From SIG575 sp045534165 (lineage in GTDB: Bacteria > Bacillota > Clostridia > Oscillospirales > Acutalibacteraceae), in NCBI GenBank assembly GCA_045534165.1, contig JAZSJD010000017.1, forward strand, positions 1 to 64,000: 64,000 nt of DNA, given 5' to 3'. A program made the translations under genes and the position numbers. The notes under the pieces were generated by a model. It searched no databases. It had not been told where the DNA came from and saw only the letters and a program-made list of their open reading frames with translations. Within the stretch, counting starts at the first letter, position 1. Every line of letters starts with the position of its first letter. Positions 63,113 through 64,000 of the stretch are shown here, piece by piece.

Positions 63113-63150
63113 AAAAGAGCTGACAGACTTTCAAATCTGTCAGCTCTTTT
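63113..63150 (-). terminator. guaA terminator
   Basis: AAAAGAGCTGACAGA (63113-63127) pairs with 63136-63150; on the minus strand a T7 run follows. It lies about 100 nt past the guaA stop. Confidence 0.9.
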
Positions 63151-63248
63151 GCTTATGAATTATCTTAATTTTGTTGTCATTTTGTTGTCACGAGGACATT
63201 TTAAACTTCAAAAACCTTGGTTCTGCTTGGGTTTTTAGGTTTCTGGGA

Positions 63249-64000
63249 TTATTCCCACTCGATTGTGCCTGTGGGCTTGGGAGTAAGGTCAAAGAGAACA
63301 CGGTTGATACCATCAACTTCGCTTGTGATACGAGCTACTATTTTGTGAAGAACTGCATAAGGAATTTCTTCGATAGTTGCAGTCATCGCATCTGTTGTGT
63401 TAACAGCTCTGATAATTGCGGGCCAGCCTTCATAACGGCTTTCATCTTTAACACCAACGCTCTTGATATCGGGAACAGCAATAAAATACTGCCATACTTT
63501 GCCTGCAAGACCTGCAATTTCAAATTCTTCACGGAGAATTGCATCAGCTTCTCTGAGCGCATGGAGACGGTCACGTGTGATTGCGCCAAGGCAACGAACA
63601 CCAAGTCCGGGACCGGGGAACGGCTGACGATAAACCATATTGTGTGGAAGACCGAGAGCGTCACCAACAATTCTTACTTCATCTTTAAAGAGAAGTTTGA
63701 TGGGTTCCACAAGCTCCATAGCCATATCTTCAGGAAGTCCGCCTACATTGTGGTGTGATTTAACAGCCTTTTTGCCTTCAGCTTGTTTGATGCTTTCAAG
63801 AATATCAGGATAAATTGTGCCCTGTGCAAGGAATGAAATTCCATCAAGTTTTGCTGATTCTTCATCAAAAACTTTAATGAATTCTGCACCAATTATCTTA
63901 CGTTTCTTCTCAGGATCGCTTACACCTGCAAGAAGATCAAGGAAACGGTCTGTTGCATCAACATAAACAAGGTTTGCATCAAGTGCTTTACCAAAAACTT
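63249..64000 (-). CDS. guaA: GMP synthase (glutamine-hydrolysing), C-terminal part (5' end outside window)
   Basis: About 250 C-terminal residues are in view; the frame stays open to the window end (codons before the internal ATG at 63725 read ...SIKQAEGKKAVKSHHNVGGLPEDM). The rest of the ATP pyrophosphatase domain (FIKVFDEESAKLDGISFLAQGTIYPD) and the dimerisation domain (RQPFPGPGLGVRCLG, ending KPTGTIEWE) are canonical. It makes GMP from XMP, ATP and glutamine. The 3' end of guaA is a known integration site for mobile islands. Confidence 0.95.
   Translation of the reverse strand, partial: VFGKALDANLVYVDATDRFLDLLAGVSDPEKKRKIIGAEFIKVFDEESAKLDGISFLAQGTIYPDILESIKQAEGKKAVKSHHNVGGLPEDMAMELVEPIKLLFKDEVRIVGDALGLPHNMVYRQPFPGPGLGVRCLGAITRDRLHALREADAILREEFEIAGLAGKVWQYFIAVPDIKSVGVKDESRYEGWPAIIRAVNTTDAMTATIEEIPYAVLHKIVARITSEVDGINRVLFDLTPKPTGTIEWE

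Noticed and set aside
63171..63758. Plus-strand ORF of 195 codons opposite guaA
   Set aside because: The guaA frame matches canonical protein motifs throughout; the opposing frame has shadow-like composition and no ribosome site.
1..64000. tRNA or rRNA genes
   Set aside because: No tRNA-like T-arm (GGTTCGAATCC type) with matching cloverleaf and no rRNA-like sequence was noticed on either strand. This was done by eye, so a tRNAscan run would be decisive.

Overview
The window looks like a low-GC Gram-positive gut bacterium of the class Clostridia (Bacillota), probably near the Oscillospiraceae/Ruminococcaceae. Evidence: AGGAGG-type ribosome binding sites, TTGACA/TATAAT promoters, an Asn-type T-box leader, a clostridial-type 6S RNA, a GatCAB/AspRS operon and glycosidases typical of gut Firmicutes. 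This is inferred from gene content and style, not from a search. No tRNA, rRNA, CRISPR array or intact transposase was seen. Both ends cut genes: a GH3 glycosidase on the left and guaA on the right.

Layout. 0-4 kb: end of a GH3 enzyme, a GH42 beta-galactosidase and a transglutaminase-like lipoprotein. 4-8.8 kb: a D-2-hydroxyacid dehydrogenase, a secreted alpha/beta-hydrolase and an MFS transporter. 8.9-14.8 kb: a four-gene phosphoester operon (alkaline-phosphatase-type enzyme, GDPD, LRR surface protein, transporter) opposite a metallophosphoesterase. 14.8-21.4 kb: acetyltransferase, FliB-like protein, PutP, a putative glycosidase and an RCC1-repeat membrane protein. 21.4-23.8 kb: an RNA-rich stretch with a candidate ~870-nt RNA on the minus strand, a DUF1292 gene and 6S RNA. 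23.9-39.8 kb: sugar transporter, phosphoesterase, secreted GH98-like enzyme, two domain-swapped GH3 enzymes, Gfo/Idh/MocA oxidoreductase, two SHOCT membrane proteins, a MITE-like element, hpt, GH130 and a GDSL esterase. 40-45 kb: T-box-controlled aspS-gatC fusion, gatA, gatB. 45-52.5 kb: GH110, a small membrane protein, and two ABC exporters around a DUF1854 protein. 52.7-62.7 kb: an ADP-ribosylglycohydrolase pair and a seven-gene Hsp70/HerA/C39-protease/LytTR cluster. 63.2 kb: guaA 3' end.

How the genes work together. GH3, GH42, GH98, GH110, GH130 and the GHL6-like enzyme, with GPH/MFS transporters, suggest a forager on host or plant glycans. The GH98 plus GH110 pair points to galactose-capped or blood-group-type glycans. 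The 8.9-14.8 kb genes look like phosphodiester salvage.

Four things stand out. (1) The ~870-nt RNA has a near-consensus promoter, a strong terminator and eight copies of an AGAAANAGGTGRNTCCRA motif, five of the intervals or nearly so at 56-57 nt. (2) An Hsp70-PASTA protein with three repeated sensor-like domains, a HerA-type ATPase, a C39-like protease and a LytTR regulator form one cluster. Its two promoters carry matching 21-nt-spaced direct repeats, each exactly the same distance from the -10 box. (3) GatA in the AspRS-GatC operon lacks the whole Lys-Ser-Ser amidase triad. (4) A 299-nt MITE-like element lies between two convergent genes.
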